The notes beneath the pieces are model-generated. The model saw only the letters and a list, made by a program, of their open reading frames with translations. It ran no database searches and was not told the DNA's origin. Below, one piece after another: positions 43,297 to 52,904 of a stretch of 64,000 nt of DNA. How positions within the stretch are numbered: the stretch's first letter is position 1; each line of letters begins with the position of its first letter. The stretch covers positions 124,001 through 188,000 of the forward strand of contig NZ_MAEW01000017.1 in NCBI RefSeq assembly GCF_002013375.1. The letters are read 5' to 3'. Made by a program: the position numbers and the translations under genes. The DNA comes from Mycobacterium sp. D16Q13 (GTDB taxonomy: Bacteria > Actinomycetota > Actinomycetes > Mycobacteriales > Mycobacteriaceae).

Positions 43297-43762
43297 CTTA
43301 CCCGAAGAACTACTGCCACAGAACTACAAGGTGCCTCCGGACCTGCAGCCACCGCGCGGAACCGTGGTGGGCCCCAATGGAAATCTGATCGCGGTCGGCC
43401 CGCCGTATGTGGTGCCGCCCGGTGGTCCGAACCTCACTGACCCGAACCCGCCGCTGCCACCATGGCAGTCCGTGCCGGTGCCGCGTGTCCCCGGGACCGC
43501 GGATCCGGACAACGTGGAACCGCCGCCACCACCGCCACCACCGCTTCCCGCCGCACCGGTTGCGCCCGGCGCACGTGACGGCGGCGGCGCACCGATCGCC
43601 CCGGCATCGTTCGGCGGAACTGTGGGCCCGGTGGGCAGCATGGTCGAACGCGCTCAACTCAGTGTCATCACCGACAAGCCTGCTAGCTCTTCCACGCAGC
43701 TGTTGCTCGGCCCGGTCGTGCGGGGTACCACGGTCTCGCTCGCGAAGGAGGGAACCGCATGA
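43229..43762 (+). pseudogene. mceA: mceA C-terminal remnant (N-terminus deleted)
   Basis: From TGC at 43229 the frame reads CPRYGELKGPSCFTAPELVVRPDLPEE, typical of an MceA C-terminal region, then a Pro-rich tail (PPPPPPPPLPAAP) to the stop at 43762. The membrane anchor, MCE domain and helical part, roughly the first two thirds of an MceA, are gone. No start codon serves it except an internal GTG at 43283. The stop overlaps the mceB start (ATGA), so downstream coupling may be impaired. Confidence 0.85.
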
Positions 43763-44817
43763 AGTTCCGTGGTCCGTTGATCGCGCTCGTCGTCTTCATG
43801 GCGATCGCGATGGTGTTGACGTGGCTGGTGTACGCCACGTTGCGCCGCGATGTGGCGGGCGGGACCACGGCGTATTCCGCGGTCTTCACCGATGTGTACG
43901 GGTTGCGCGACGGTGACGACGTCCGCATGGCCGGTGTGCGCGTGGGGCGTGTCGAGAAGATCGAGCTGGTCAACAACAACCAGGCCAAGGTCAACTTCGT
44001 CGTGCAGAACGACCAGAAGCTGTATGGCAACACCCTTGCCTCGGTGACCTATCAGAACATCGTCGGTCAGCGGTATCTGGGTCTGTCGCTGGGTAAGACG
44101 GGTGACACGAATGTGCTCGCCGCCGGTTCCACGATTCCGCTGGAACGCACCGATCCATCCTTCGACGTGACCACTCTGCTCAATGGATACGAGCCGCTGT
44201 TCAGCACACTCTCACCCGAGCAGGCCGACAACCTCACCAAGGGTGTCATCCAATCGCTGCAGGGCGATCAGGCCTCGATCACCTCGCTGGTTGACCAAAC
44301 CTCCACGTTGACAAATACATTCGCGGGCCGTGACCAGGTGCTGGGCAACGTGATCACCAGTTTGAGCACAGTGACGGGCAACCTGGCGCAGCAGAACGAC
44401 AGTCTCGACAAGGCCATCACCAACACCAGAAAAGTGGTGGCGGACTTCGACTCTCGCCGTCCAGAGCTGGTCAACTCGGTGGGCTCACTGGCGCAGACCC
44501 TGCGACGGGTATCGAAGATCACCGACGAGGTCTACCCGTCGCTCGACGAGCTCATCACTCGTCAGCCCGGTTTCGCCAAGCACATGGTCCAGATCGAGCC
44601 GAAGCTGGCCTTCCTCGGCGGTAACCTGCCACTGCTGCTCAAAGGCCTGGCCCGCATCACCGGTGACGGCGCGTACGGCAACGCCTACATCTGCGACCTG
44701 AACATCACCGGCTTCTTCCCGGGCCTCAACGACGTGGTGCCGATCATCGTCAATGCGGCGACCCCGGGCAACGTCACCCAACACACCCCGCGATGCAGGA
44801 ACCTGGCCGATGGCTGA
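43759..44817 (+). CDS. mceB: MceB, MCE-family lipid-transfer protein
   Basis: 352 residues. An N-terminal membrane anchor (PLIALVVFMAIAMVLTWLVYATL) is followed by an MCE domain (YSAVFTDVYGLRDGDDVRMAGVRVGRVEKIEL...YQNIVGQRYLGLSLG) and a long helical region with LFSTLSPEQADNLTKGVI, ending with two Cys (YICDLN, PRCRNL). Order mceB-C-D-E-F with 4- or 8-base overlaps is the standard arrangement. The hexamer should form a tunnel for lipids across the periplasm. Confidence 0.93.
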   Translation: MKFRGPLIALVVFMAIAMVLTWLVYATLRRDVAGGTTAYSAVFTDVYGLRDGDDVRMAGVRVGRVEKIELVNNNQAKVNFVVQNDQKLYGNTLASVTYQNIVGQRYLGLSLGKTGDTNVLAAGSTIPLERTDPSFDVTTLLNGYEPLFSTLSPEQADNLTKGVIQSLQGDQASITSLVDQTSTLTNTFAGRDQVLGNVITSLSTVTGNLAQQNDSLDKAITNTRKVVADFDSRRPELVNSVGSLAQTLRRVSKITDEVYPSLDELITRQPGFAKHMVQIEPKLAFLGGNLPLLLKGLARITGDGAYGNAYICDLNITGFFPGLNDVVPIIVNAATPGNVTQHTPRCRNLADG

Positions 44818-45856
44818 GCAAACAAGATGGCAGAAGATCAAGAACCGGCCGGTCGAGAGCTATAACAAGACGTGGCTCGGGTTCATCGCTATCGCTGTGA
44901 TCGGCGCTCTTGTCGGCGGAATGCTGCTCGTCAAGTCCATCGGCTTCGGTTACACCACCTACACCGCTGAGTTCGCGCAGGCCGCGTCGTTGCGCACGGG
45001 GCAGCCGATCACCGTGGCGGGCATCCCACTCGGAACGGTTACCGGCATGAAACTGGTCGGCGATCACGTCGAGGCCAAGCTCTCGGTCAGTGATGACGTG
45101 AAGCTGGGCAAGGACACCAAGGCCTCGATACGGGTGACCACCATCCTCGGTTCGCGGTACCTGGACCTGCGCCCTGAAGGACCGGGGTCGTTGCCCAACA
45201 AGACGATTGACCTCGCCCACACGGAGGTCCCCTACGACTTGCAGGCGACTCTCAAGGACGTGACAAACACCTTTGACCAGGTCGATTTCGACAAGGTGGC
45301 ACAGTCGTTGAGCATTCTCGGTAAGCAGCTCGACGGGCTGCCCGAGGTGGTCCCCCAGGCCATGCAGAACATCCAGACCCTGTCGGGCATCATCGCCGAA
45401 CGACGCGACCAACTCGGCACGCTACTCAAGAGCACCGAGAAGGTCACCAACACGCTGCACCATCAGCAGCAGGGCATCGGCACCCTGATCAACCAGGGCC
45501 AGAGCCTGATCGGTGAATTCGTGGTCCGCCGTGGCACATTCCACGCGATGATGCAGTCGCTCACCAACTTGGTCGAACAGCTCAGCAAGATCGTCATCAA
45601 GAACCGGCCGCAGCTTGACGACATGCTCAAGACGCTGCATCAGCTCACCGACATGCTCGGCCAGCACGATGACCTACTGCGCAGCATCCTGCAGGTCGCG
45701 CCCGTCGCGCTGCGCGGCGTGACCAACGCCACCGGTACCGGTAACGCCATCGAGTTCAACGCACCCAACGGACTGGCGGTCGACTCCTGGATGTGCGCAA
45801 TCAGCGGTCGGGCCAAGCAATTCGGCATGATCCAGTACTTCAAGGACTGCAAATGA
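44810..45856 (+). CDS. mceC: MceC, MCE-family protein
   Basis: 348 residues. The basic N-terminus and membrane helix (WLGFIAIAVIGALVGGMLLVKSI) are followed by an MCE domain (YTAEFAQAASLRTGQPITVAGIPLGTVTGMKL...TTILGSRYLDLRP) and coiled helical sequence with LSGIIAERRDQLGTLLKSTEKV. It ends in WMCAISG...YFKDCK, two Cys near the end as in other MceC. Overlaps mceB by 8 and mceD by 4 bases. Confidence 0.93.
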   Translation: MAEQTRWQKIKNRPVESYNKTWLGFIAIAVIGALVGGMLLVKSIGFGYTTYTAEFAQAASLRTGQPITVAGIPLGTVTGMKLVGDHVEAKLSVSDDVKLGKDTKASIRVTTILGSRYLDLRPEGPGSLPNKTIDLAHTEVPYDLQATLKDVTNTFDQVDFDKVAQSLSILGKQLDGLPEVVPQAMQNIQTLSGIIAERRDQLGTLLKSTEKVTNTLHHQQQGIGTLINQGQSLIGEFVVRRGTFHAMMQSLTNLVEQLSKIVIKNRPQLDDMLKTLHQLTDMLGQHDDLLRSILQVAPVALRGVTNATGTGNAIEFNAPNGLAVDSWMCAISGRAKQFGMIQYFKDCK

Positions 45857-46983
45857 GTAGCGGCAAGGGTGCCGGAAGAGGCAAAGCCATCGCTGTCATC
45901 GCGGCGATCGCTGTCGTGGCCGCGGCGATCGTCGGCGCGGGCGCGTACTACGTGAAGTCGCAGTTGGATCACATCACGCTGACCGCACAGTTCGACAACG
46001 CCTCAGGTCTTTACGAGTCGAATGTTGTTGCGGTGCTGGGTATGCCGGTCGGCACGATCACAAAGATCACGCCCCGCTCGGGGTATGTCGACGTGGAGTT
46101 CACCGTCGACAAGGACGTCAAGGTGCCCGTCGACGTGCAGGCCGTCACCCTCTCCACATCGATCCTGACCGACCGCCAGGTCGAACTGTCCCCGCCTTAC
46201 CGCGGGGGGCCAACGCTCAACGACGGTGACACCATCGGGCTGGACAAGACCAAGACGCCGGTGGAGTTCGACCGTGTGCTGGGCGTGCTCGACAAGCTGT
46301 CGGTATCGCTCAAGGGCGACGGCAACGGCCAGGGACCAGTGGGCGACATCATCAATGCGGCCGCTGGAGTCGCCGACGGCAACGGCGACAAGATCAAGTC
46401 AGGTCTTGACGAGTTGTCGAAAGCGCTGCGGCTCAGCTCAGAAGGCGGCGTCACCACCCGCGAGCAGATGACCACCATCATCAAGAATGTCAGCTCGCTG
46501 TTTGACGCCGCGGCCGCCAACGACGGGAAGCTGCGCGAGTTCTCCACCACCATTCACCAGCTCAGCAGCATCATTGACGACGAGGCTCTCGGCACCGGTA
46601 ACACCGGCCGCAAGCTCAACGATCTGGTCAAGCAGGCCGGCGACCTCCTGGAGGCCAACCGCGACCACATCAAGGCCGCGGTCCTCAACGGCAACACAGC
46701 CTTGAAGACGGTCTCGGACGACCAGCGTGAACTCGCCGAGACCCTCGACCTGGCGCCGCTGGCAGTGGAGAACCTGTACAACATCATCGACCAAGACAAC
46801 GGGTCGCTGCGCGCACGGTTCCTCACAGACAAGCTGCTGTTCGAGAGTCAGACCGCCAAGGAGATCTGCAACATGATGGGCCTGCGCCAACTGGGCTGCA
46901 GCACAGGAACATTGCAGGATTACGGACCCGATTTCGGCCTGTCCTACGTGCTCGACGGGCTTGCGGCGATGGGGCAAAAGTGA
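45853..46983 (+). CDS. mceD: MceD, MCE-family protein
   Basis: 376 residues. Membrane anchor AIAVIAAIAVVAAAIVGAGAYYV, then MCE domain LTAQFDNASGLYESNVVAVLGMPVGTITKI...TLSTSILTDRQVELSPPY, and a long helical part (KLNDLVKQAGDLLEANRDHIKA). Translationally coupled on both sides. No long Pro-rich tail, unlike MceE here. Confidence 0.92.
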   Translation: MSSGKGAGRGKAIAVIAAIAVVAAAIVGAGAYYVKSQLDHITLTAQFDNASGLYESNVVAVLGMPVGTITKITPRSGYVDVEFTVDKDVKVPVDVQAVTLSTSILTDRQVELSPPYRGGPTLNDGDTIGLDKTKTPVEFDRVLGVLDKLSVSLKGDGNGQGPVGDIINAAAGVADGNGDKIKSGLDELSKALRLSSEGGVTTREQMTTIIKNVSSLFDAAAANDGKLREFSTTIHQLSSIIDDEALGTGNTGRKLNDLVKQAGDLLEANRDHIKAAVLNGNTALKTVSDDQRELAETLDLAPLAVENLYNIIDQDNGSLRARFLTDKLLFESQTAKEICNMMGLRQLGCSTGTLQDYGPDFGLSYVLDGLAAMGQK

Positions 46984-48326
46984 TGGCTACACGCAAGCGG
47001 CTGGCGGCGGTGGGCACGGCAACGATGCTGGCTGCCGCCATGCTGTCGGGATGTGGAACCAACGGCCTGGGTGACCTGCCGCTGCCGGCCCCCGGCGTCG
47101 GGTCTGGCGGCTACCACCTGACGGCCCTGTTCTCGAACATCCTGAACCTCCCGAACAACGCCAAGGTGAAGCTGGCCGGCGCGGACGTCGGCCAGGTCGA
47201 CGACATGCGAGTGAGTAACTACACCGCCATCACCACATTGCGCATCATCCACGGAGTCCGGCTCCCCAAGGGCAGCACCGCCGAATTGCGTTCCGCGACA
47301 CCGCTCGGCGACGTCTTCGTCTCCATTCGCCCCCCGGCCGGTGCGACGTCGGACTCACCGATCCTCCGGGAGGGCGACACCATCGGGCTCGATTCGACGA
47401 TGGCCGCCGCGACGGTGGAATCCGTACTCAGCTCGGCGGCGCTCGTCTCCAACGGAGGAGCGGTGCGCAACCTGACCAACGTCATCAACGGCTTCGGTAA
47501 GGCGACCGGCGATCAGGGCCAGGCATTCGGCGATCTGATTAAGGACTCCAACCGCCTACTGGGAACGTTGAACACGCGATCCGCGCAGATCTCGGAGGCT
47601 CTCACCCAGACCGCGCAGCTAGCCGACCAGCTTGACACCAAGAACCAGACGCTCGCCGAGATCGTGAAAGAGGCCGATCCGGCCACCGAGGCGCTCGCCG
47701 CCAACACCGCTCAGCTTTCGCAACTGGTTCTCCAGATCGGCGCCACCACCAAACAGCTGCAGAAGTTCCCGTCGATCGCGGGCACCGATACCAGCGGGCA
47801 CAGCCTCATCAAGGACGCGAACACGATCGCCAAGTCGTGGAACGACATCGCGCAGGATCCGACAGTTGATATCAACGGCCTCAACCGGCAGATCACCACG
47901 CTCATCAAATCCACGCCCAGCAACGCGATTTCGGTGCGTGTCAGCATCGACCGGTTGGTCCTGGGGTCGATTCCCGATGCCGGATTCAAAGGTGACGTCG
48001 GCTCGCACGGGCCCAAGCGCTACAACTGGGCTCAGCTGGTCGGTTCCTTCAAGTACACGCTGTGGCGCCTGCAAGAACGCGTCGTGGGCAAGGGTGTGTA
48101 CGGCGAAGACGTCCCGATGCGGCCGAGCCCGACCGAACCGGGCGTGATCGAACGCGTGCCGGGCCCGCCGCCTGGAGCCGCCCCGCCGGCGACATCCAAC
48201 CCGGAAGCTCCGGTACCGCCGCCTCCCGGGCAGGCCAATCCCGCGTCGGCTCCCGCTCCCGGCGCGATACCCGCACCGGCGCCCGCACCGGCGCCCGCTC
48301 CCGGGCCGGAGGTGATGGGCCAGTGA
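46980..48326 (+). CDS. mceE: MceE lipoprotein
   Basis: About 448 residues. A lipoprotein signal with lipobox LSGCG marks the fifth mce gene (LprK/MceE type). MCE domain: HLTALFSNILNLPNNAKVKLAGADVGQVDDMRV...ELRSATPLGDVFVSIRPP. The C-terminus is a Pro/Ala-rich tail with repeated PAPA units. GTG 46980 or ATG 46983 as start; the mceD stop overlaps both. Confidence 0.93.
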   Translation: MMATRKRLAAVGTATMLAAAMLSGCGTNGLGDLPLPAPGVGSGGYHLTALFSNILNLPNNAKVKLAGADVGQVDDMRVSNYTAITTLRIIHGVRLPKGSTAELRSATPLGDVFVSIRPPAGATSDSPILREGDTIGLDSTMAAATVESVLSSAALVSNGGAVRNLTNVINGFGKATGDQGQAFGDLIKDSNRLLGTLNTRSAQISEALTQTAQLADQLDTKNQTLAEIVKEADPATEALAANTAQLSQLVLQIGATTKQLQKFPSIAGTDTSGHSLIKDANTIAKSWNDIAQDPTVDINGLNRQITTLIKSTPSNAISVRVSIDRLVLGSIPDAGFKGDVGSHGPKRYNWAQLVGSFKYTLWRLQERVVGKGVYGEDVPMRPSPTEPGVIERVPGPPPGAAPPATSNPEAPVPPPPGQANPASAPAPGAIPAPAPAPAPAPGPEVMGQ

Positions 48327-49573
48327 TCAACGCCCTCGCCAACGGCATCGTCGGCACCATTCGTGCCGGGCACCGCAAGAAGATGGTGCTCTCGGGTATC
48401 GCACTGGCATCGGTGCTGTTGATCGCGATCGCCTACCTCACGGTGGGTGCCCTGCGCATCAGCCCGTTCTCAGGCACCTACCGCGTCAAGGTGCAGCTTC
48501 CGGAATCGGGCGGTCTGCTGCCCAACCAGGACGTCGCGCTGCGCGGCGTAAAGATCGGCACGGTGCAATCGCTGGCGATCACCCAGCAGGGTGTCGACGC
48601 GGTCGCCGAGATCCAGTCGAAGTACAAGATCCCCGTCACCGCCAAGGTGCGCGTCACCGGACTGTCCCCCGCGGGCGAGCAGTACATCAACTTCGAGGGT
48701 GTCTCGGATCAGGGCCCGTTCCTCAAGGACGGCGCCGTGATCTCCGAGGGCGCCACGGTGCCCGTGACGCTGGCCAAGCTGCTCGCCGACGCGGACGGCC
48801 TGCTCGCACAGATAGACCCCAAGAAGCTCGAGCTCATCAAGAAGGAACTGAGCCTGAGCAAGGAGGGGCCGCGCAAGCTCACCGAGATCATCGACGGCGG
48901 CACCTTCCTGCTGAGCACCCTGGACTCGGTGCTGCCGGAGACCACCAGCCTTCTCAAGACCAGCCGGGTGGTGCTGACCCTGGCGGCCGACAAGAACTCC
49001 GGTATCAAGTCCACTGCGAACGAACTGGGCCGGACCCTGCGCGGTATCGAGAAGATGCAGAACGGCTACCGCACCCTCGTCGATCAGACCCCGAAGACCC
49101 TGGGAGCGGTGGACAACCTGTTCGCCGACAACTCGGACACCATGGTGACCCTGCTGGGCAACCTGGCGACCGCCTCGCGGCTGCTCTACCTGCGCGTTCC
49201 CGCCCTCAATGCATTGTTCCCCAACTACCGGGCCTCGGTGTTCGACGCGTTGATGAGCATCATGCATGACGGCGGCATCTGGGCCACCGCCGATCTGTAC
49301 CCGCGCTACGTGTGCGACTACCCGACGCCACGGCTGCCGCTGTCGGCCGCCGACTACCCCGAGCCGTTCCTCTACGCCAACTACTGCGCGGACGAGGATC
49401 CGGCGGTCTTGATCCGTGGCGCCAAGAATGCGCCACGACCAGCAGGCGACGACACCGCCGGACCGCCCATGGGCGCCGACATGGGGAAGAAGTCCGATCC
49501 GACACCGAAGGGCCGGTTCCAGGTACCGACCACCTATGGTGGACCGACACTGCCGATCGAACCCCCGCGTTGA
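48323..49573 (+). CDS. mceF: MceF, MCE-family protein
   Basis: 416 residues from GTG 48323, coupled to mceE by GTGA. Anchor MVLSGIALASVLLIAIAYLTVGALR, MCE domain YRVKVQLPESGGLLPNQDVALRGVKIGTVQSLAI...SPAGEQYINF, then helical sequence and a C-terminal part with RYVCDYPTPRLP and YCADED. Last of the six Mce subunits. Confidence 0.93.
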   Translation: MINALANGIVGTIRAGHRKKMVLSGIALASVLLIAIAYLTVGALRISPFSGTYRVKVQLPESGGLLPNQDVALRGVKIGTVQSLAITQQGVDAVAEIQSKYKIPVTAKVRVTGLSPAGEQYINFEGVSDQGPFLKDGAVISEGATVPVTLAKLLADADGLLAQIDPKKLELIKKELSLSKEGPRKLTEIIDGGTFLLSTLDSVLPETTSLLKTSRVVLTLAADKNSGIKSTANELGRTLRGIEKMQNGYRTLVDQTPKTLGAVDNLFADNSDTMVTLLGNLATASRLLYLRVPALNALFPNYRASVFDALMSIMHDGGIWATADLYPRYVCDYPTPRLPLSAADYPEPFLYANYCADEDPAVLIRGAKNAPRPAGDDTAGPPMGADMGKKSDPTPKGRFQVPTTYGGPTLPIEPPR

Positions 49574-49610
49574 CGCCTGACCTGCGAATCAGATTCAAGG
49601 AGCTACTACC

Positions 49611-50288
49611 GTGGTCGCTATGACCAAAGAAGACGTCGACTCCACAAGCGACGCCGACACGGACAAGGTCGACGAGAAGGAAGCCGCGGACACCGCCGCG
49701 GAGACCGACTCGACCGACACCGACGAGACCGACGATGCCGAATCGACAGCTGTATCTGATTCGGATGCGCCCAGCCTTGACGACGAGAAGGGCTCGCCAT
49801 CAGCAGTGACGTGGGTGCGCTACGCCGTCATCGGGGCCGTCGCGGCAATCCTGGTGGGCGCTCTCGTGTTCTCGGGTGTCGTGGGCTGGAAGGTCTGGCA
49901 GCAACACCAGATCGACGCGGCCGGCGAACAGGCTCAGGAGATCGCTGTCCCCTTTACGGAGGTCTTGACCAGCATCGACACCAACAGCGTGGACGAGAAC
50001 TTCCGGCAGATCCTCAACGGATCCACCGGTGATCTCAAGAACGAGTTCACCAAGGCCAGCGTGCAGCTGCGTCAGCTGCTGATCGACAACAAGGCCGCCG
50101 CACACGGCAAGGTCGTCAACTCGGCGATCCAATACAAGTCTCCGGACAAGGTCGTGTTGCTGATGATGGTCGATCAGAGCATCACCAACACCCAGCGGCC
50201 CGATCCGCGGATCGACCGTAGCCGGATGAAGATCACCATGGAAAAGATCGATGGCCGTTGGCTAGCGAGCAAGCTGGAGTACCTGTAA
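49611..50288 (+). CDS. Mce-associated membrane protein (Mam type)
   Basis: 225 residues. A strongly acidic N-terminus (D/E/T-rich, about 60 residues) precedes one membrane helix (VTWVRYAVIGAVAAILVGALVFSGVVGW) and a periplasmic NTF2-like domain ending RMKITMEKIDGRWLASKLEYL. Such proteins follow mceF and stabilise the complex. GTG start with AAGGAG eight bases upstream. Confidence 0.88.
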   Translation: MVAMTKEDVDSTSDADTDKVDEKEAADTAAETDSTDTDETDDAESTAVSDSDAPSLDDEKGSPSAVTWVRYAVIGAVAAILVGALVFSGVVGWKVWQQHQIDAAGEQAQEIAVPFTEVLTSIDTNSVDENFRQILNGSTGDLKNEFTKASVQLRQLLIDNKAAAHGKVVNSAIQYKSPDKVVLLMMVDQSITNTQRPDPRIDRSRMKITMEKIDGRWLASKLEYL

Positions 50289-50306
50289 ACCGCCGGAAAG
50301 GTCATC

Positions 50307-51104
50307 ATGCGGATTTCTAAGCTCTTCACCGGGCGGGTAGCCCGAGGGGTTACGGGAGGGGCAGCCGCCGCCCTGGTAATCAGCGCGGCGATCAGTAGCG
50401 CGCCGTTGGCGTCTGCATCGGCGCAGTCCTTCTGCGGCGAACTCGGTGGCAACTTCGACGGGCTCTACTGCCACACAGTGGTGACCTCACCGCGTAAGGC
50501 AGATCGCGATATCAAGGTCGCCATCCCCGAGTTGGTGGACAGCAACCCCGCCATCCGTGAGTACCTGCGCAATCTGTACAACAACTGGAAAGCCAAGGGC
50601 GCTGACATGATTCAGGACAGCTATGGCGAGGAGAACTTCCAGATCTTCAACCACGGCAGCACCACCTCGATCGTGTTTCACGAGGACTACCACGCCAATG
50701 GCCCGCAGGTGAACAACGCGTACCGGACCTTCAACTACGACGGTGGTAAGCGCCTGACGCTCGCCGACATTCTCAAGGGTGGCGATTTGAACGCCATCCC
50801 GCCGATCGCCGAGCCCTTCATCATCGAGGCACTGGACCGGGCGGCGCCGGGTCATACCCCGCAGACCTATCCGTTCACGCCCGACCGGTGGACTCCGGAC
50901 AAGGTGTATTCAGGCGCGTACAAGGCCTGGGCGCTGACACCGGATGAGCTGATCATCTACATGCCGGATTATCCAGTCGCCCATGACTATCCGATCGATT
51001 ACTCCCCGGGCCAGCGGGTGTACTCGATGGACGGCGGCACGGTGGAAGCGCATATCCCGATTGGCGCCATCGCCCCGATCCTGAAGCCAGGGTACGGAGG
51101 CTAG
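50307..51104 (+). CDS. Secreted MPT64-like / DUF3298 protein
   Basis: 265 residues with a signal peptide (GVTGGAAAALVISAAISSAPLASA). The mature part starts FCGELGGNFDGLYCHTVV (paired Cys) and contains NAYRTFNYDGGKRLTLADILKGG, the DUF3298 signature, and ends HIPIGAIAPIL. The layout recalls MPT64 (Rv1980c). Downstream of the mce operon and probably its last gene; a bidirectional terminator follows. Confidence 0.8.
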   Translation: MRISKLFTGRVARGVTGGAAAALVISAAISSAPLASASAQSFCGELGGNFDGLYCHTVVTSPRKADRDIKVAIPELVDSNPAIREYLRNLYNNWKAKGADMIQDSYGEENFQIFNHGSTTSIVFHEDYHANGPQVNNAYRTFNYDGGKRLTLADILKGGDLNAIPPIAEPFIIEALDRAAPGHTPQTYPFTPDRWTPDKVYSGAYKAWALTPDELIIYMPDYPVAHDYPIDYSPGQRVYSMDGGTVEAHIPIGAIAPILKPGYGG

Positions 51105-51113
51105 AACGCAGTT

Positions 51114-51159
51114 GAAAATGTCCGCCTACGAGCGACAACGCTTGTAGGCGGGCATTTTC
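51114..51159. terminator. Bidirectional terminator between convergent units
   Basis: A long inverted repeat: GAAAATG-TCCGCCTAC pairs with GTAGGCG-GGCATTTTC, and the loop itself contains AGCG/CGCT. The stem ends in A-run/T-run on each strand, so it can stop both the mce transcript and the thiolase transcript. Confidence 0.85.
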
Positions 51160-51172
51160 CGTTTCTGGAGGA

Positions 51173-52453
51173 TTACTCGACGCGTTCGAGCACGGCGCTG
51201 GCGCCGTGACCACCGGCCGCACAGATGCCCAGCAGCGCGGTGTTTTTCCCGCTGAGCGCCAGCTCGTTGGCCATGGTGGTGACCATCCGGGCGCCGGTGG
51301 CACCGAACGGGTGACCGATCGACACCGAGCCGCCGTGCACATTTACCTTGTCGATATCGGGCGTGCCCACGGCCTCCGAGCGTCCGAGCCGATCGGCCGC
51401 CCACTTCTTGGAGCCGAGCGCTTCCAGCACCGAAAGGGTCTGCGCGGCAAAGGCTTCGTGAATATCGATGTAGTCCACGTCGGCGAGGGTCAATCCCGCC
51501 TTCTCCAGCGCCCGAGGCATGGAGATGGCCGGCCCGATGAGCACCTCGTCGGCGGGATCGACGCTGACGTAGCTCCAGGACCGGAACGCGGCCAACGGTC
51601 GCAGACCGAGCGCACGCGCCTTCTCCTCGCTCATCAGCAGCACGGCGGCAGCCCCATCGGTCAGCGGACTGGCGTTACCGGCGGTCACCGTGCCGTCGCG
51701 GTTGAAGACCGGTTTCAGCGTCGCGAGCTTCTCCACACTCGTGTTCTCACGGACCAGTCCGTCGCGGGTGACGCCGTTGACGGGCACCACCTCACGATCG
51801 AACCGTCCCGACTTGATGGCGGCGGCCGCGCGATGGTGCGAGCGCACTGCGAACTCGTCCTGCGCCTCGCGGGTGATGCCGTGGATCTTGGCCATCTTGT
51901 CGGCCGACTCCCCCATCACCTCACCGGTGGTGCGCTCTTCGATCTTGGGCCTGCGCGGCAGTAGTCCGGTGAACGGCGCCAGGCTCAGCGCGGCGTCGAG
52001 ATAGTCCTTCGGCTTGGGCTTACCCAGGGCGAGCGGGGCCGCGGCGTGAATGAGCTTCTGCGGCAGGTTGACTCCGGCATTGGAAGTGGAATCGGACCCA
52101 CCGGCGATCATGACGTCGTACTCGCCACGCTCGATCGCCGCGGCCGCGGTGGTGATGGCCTGCAGACCGGACGCGCACGCACGGGTGACGGTGTGCCCCT
52201 CGACGCCGTGGCCAAGCTTGAGATCGAGTGCGATCTCGCGAGCGATGTTTGGCGCACCCGCGGGCAGGATGACACCACCCCACACAATGGCCTCGATCTC
52301 ATGGGAGGAGATCTTGGTGTTGTCGAGCAGACCACGCACGGCCTCATCGGCCAGTGCGATGGTGTCGATGCGGGTGAAGTCGCCGAAGGCCCGGACGAAC
52401 GGAGTGCGCGCGCCCGCGACAATGACGGCGCGGCGCTTGGCAGGAGCGGTCAT
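51173..52453 (-). CDS. Acetyl-CoA C-acyltransferase (thiolase, FadI type)
   Basis: 426 residues. Catalytic residues are all visible: nucleophile Cys in TVTRACASGLQA, His in VSIGHPFGATGARM and the second Cys in GICAAGGHGAS. The length and insertions resemble FadI-type thiolases of beta-oxidation. No paired FadJ-like gene is adjacent. Confidence 0.92.
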   Translation of the reverse strand: MTAPAKRRAVIVAGARTPFVRAFGDFTRIDTIALADEAVRGLLDNTKISSHEIEAIVWGGVILPAGAPNIAREIALDLKLGHGVEGHTVTRACASGLQAITTAAAAIERGEYDVMIAGGSDSTSNAGVNLPQKLIHAAAPLALGKPKPKDYLDAALSLAPFTGLLPRRPKIEERTTGEVMGESADKMAKIHGITREAQDEFAVRSHHRAAAAIKSGRFDREVVPVNGVTRDGLVRENTSVEKLATLKPVFNRDGTVTAGNASPLTDGAAAVLLMSEEKARALGLRPLAAFRSWSYVSVDPADEVLIGPAISMPRALEKAGLTLADVDYIDIHEAFAAQTLSVLEALGSKKWAADRLGRSEAVGTPDIDKVNVHGGSVSIGHPFGATGARMVTTMANELALSGKNTALLGICAAGGHGASAVLERVE

Positions 52454-52531
52454 GGCGGCGAGCTTACTCGCGGGTCAGTTTCCCGTTTACGCCGGTGTAT
52501 CAAGCGTAAAGATTTGCATCGATCCCACCGG

Positions 52532-52900
52532 TCAGGACACCACATCACTGGCAAGCTTGGAGGCACCCAAGGCCATAAAGCCGCCGGTGAATGTCGCCCA
52601 GAAGACCGCCGCCGGTCGCGGCAGATCGCCGCGCACCACGTGGGCGACACCGTGAGTGGTGTCGATGGTGTCGACCATCAGCGCCAATCGCTGCCAGCGC
52701 GGCCGCTCCGACTCAGGACATGTTAGGTACCCCACGCCCAGCGCTATCGCGCGTGCACCAAATATCCTTGTCACATAGGACAATTCAGGGGTGACTGGCA
52801 CACGACTCCATCGCGCCATCAATTGCGGTGCCGCCAGACCGACGATTCCCGAAGCGACACGTCCGACCGCGATTCCTCGTAATGCACCATTGAGGCTCAT
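52532..52900 (-). CDS. Small membrane protein (DUF4267-like)
   Basis: About 122 residues with three or four weak hydrophobic segments: ALRGIAVGRVASGIVGLAAPQLMARW, TRIFGARAIALGVGYL and FWATFTGGFMALGASKLA. It follows the next gene by 4 bases and shares its pattern, so the two may be a duplicated pair forming a heteromer (inference). Confidence 0.65.
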   Translation of the reverse strand: MSLNGALRGIAVGRVASGIVGLAAPQLMARWSRVPVTPELSYVTRIFGARAIALGVGYLTCPESERPRWQRLALMVDTIDTTHGVAHVVRGDLPRPAAVFWATFTGGFMALGASKLASDVVS

Positions 52901-52904
52901 ATCG

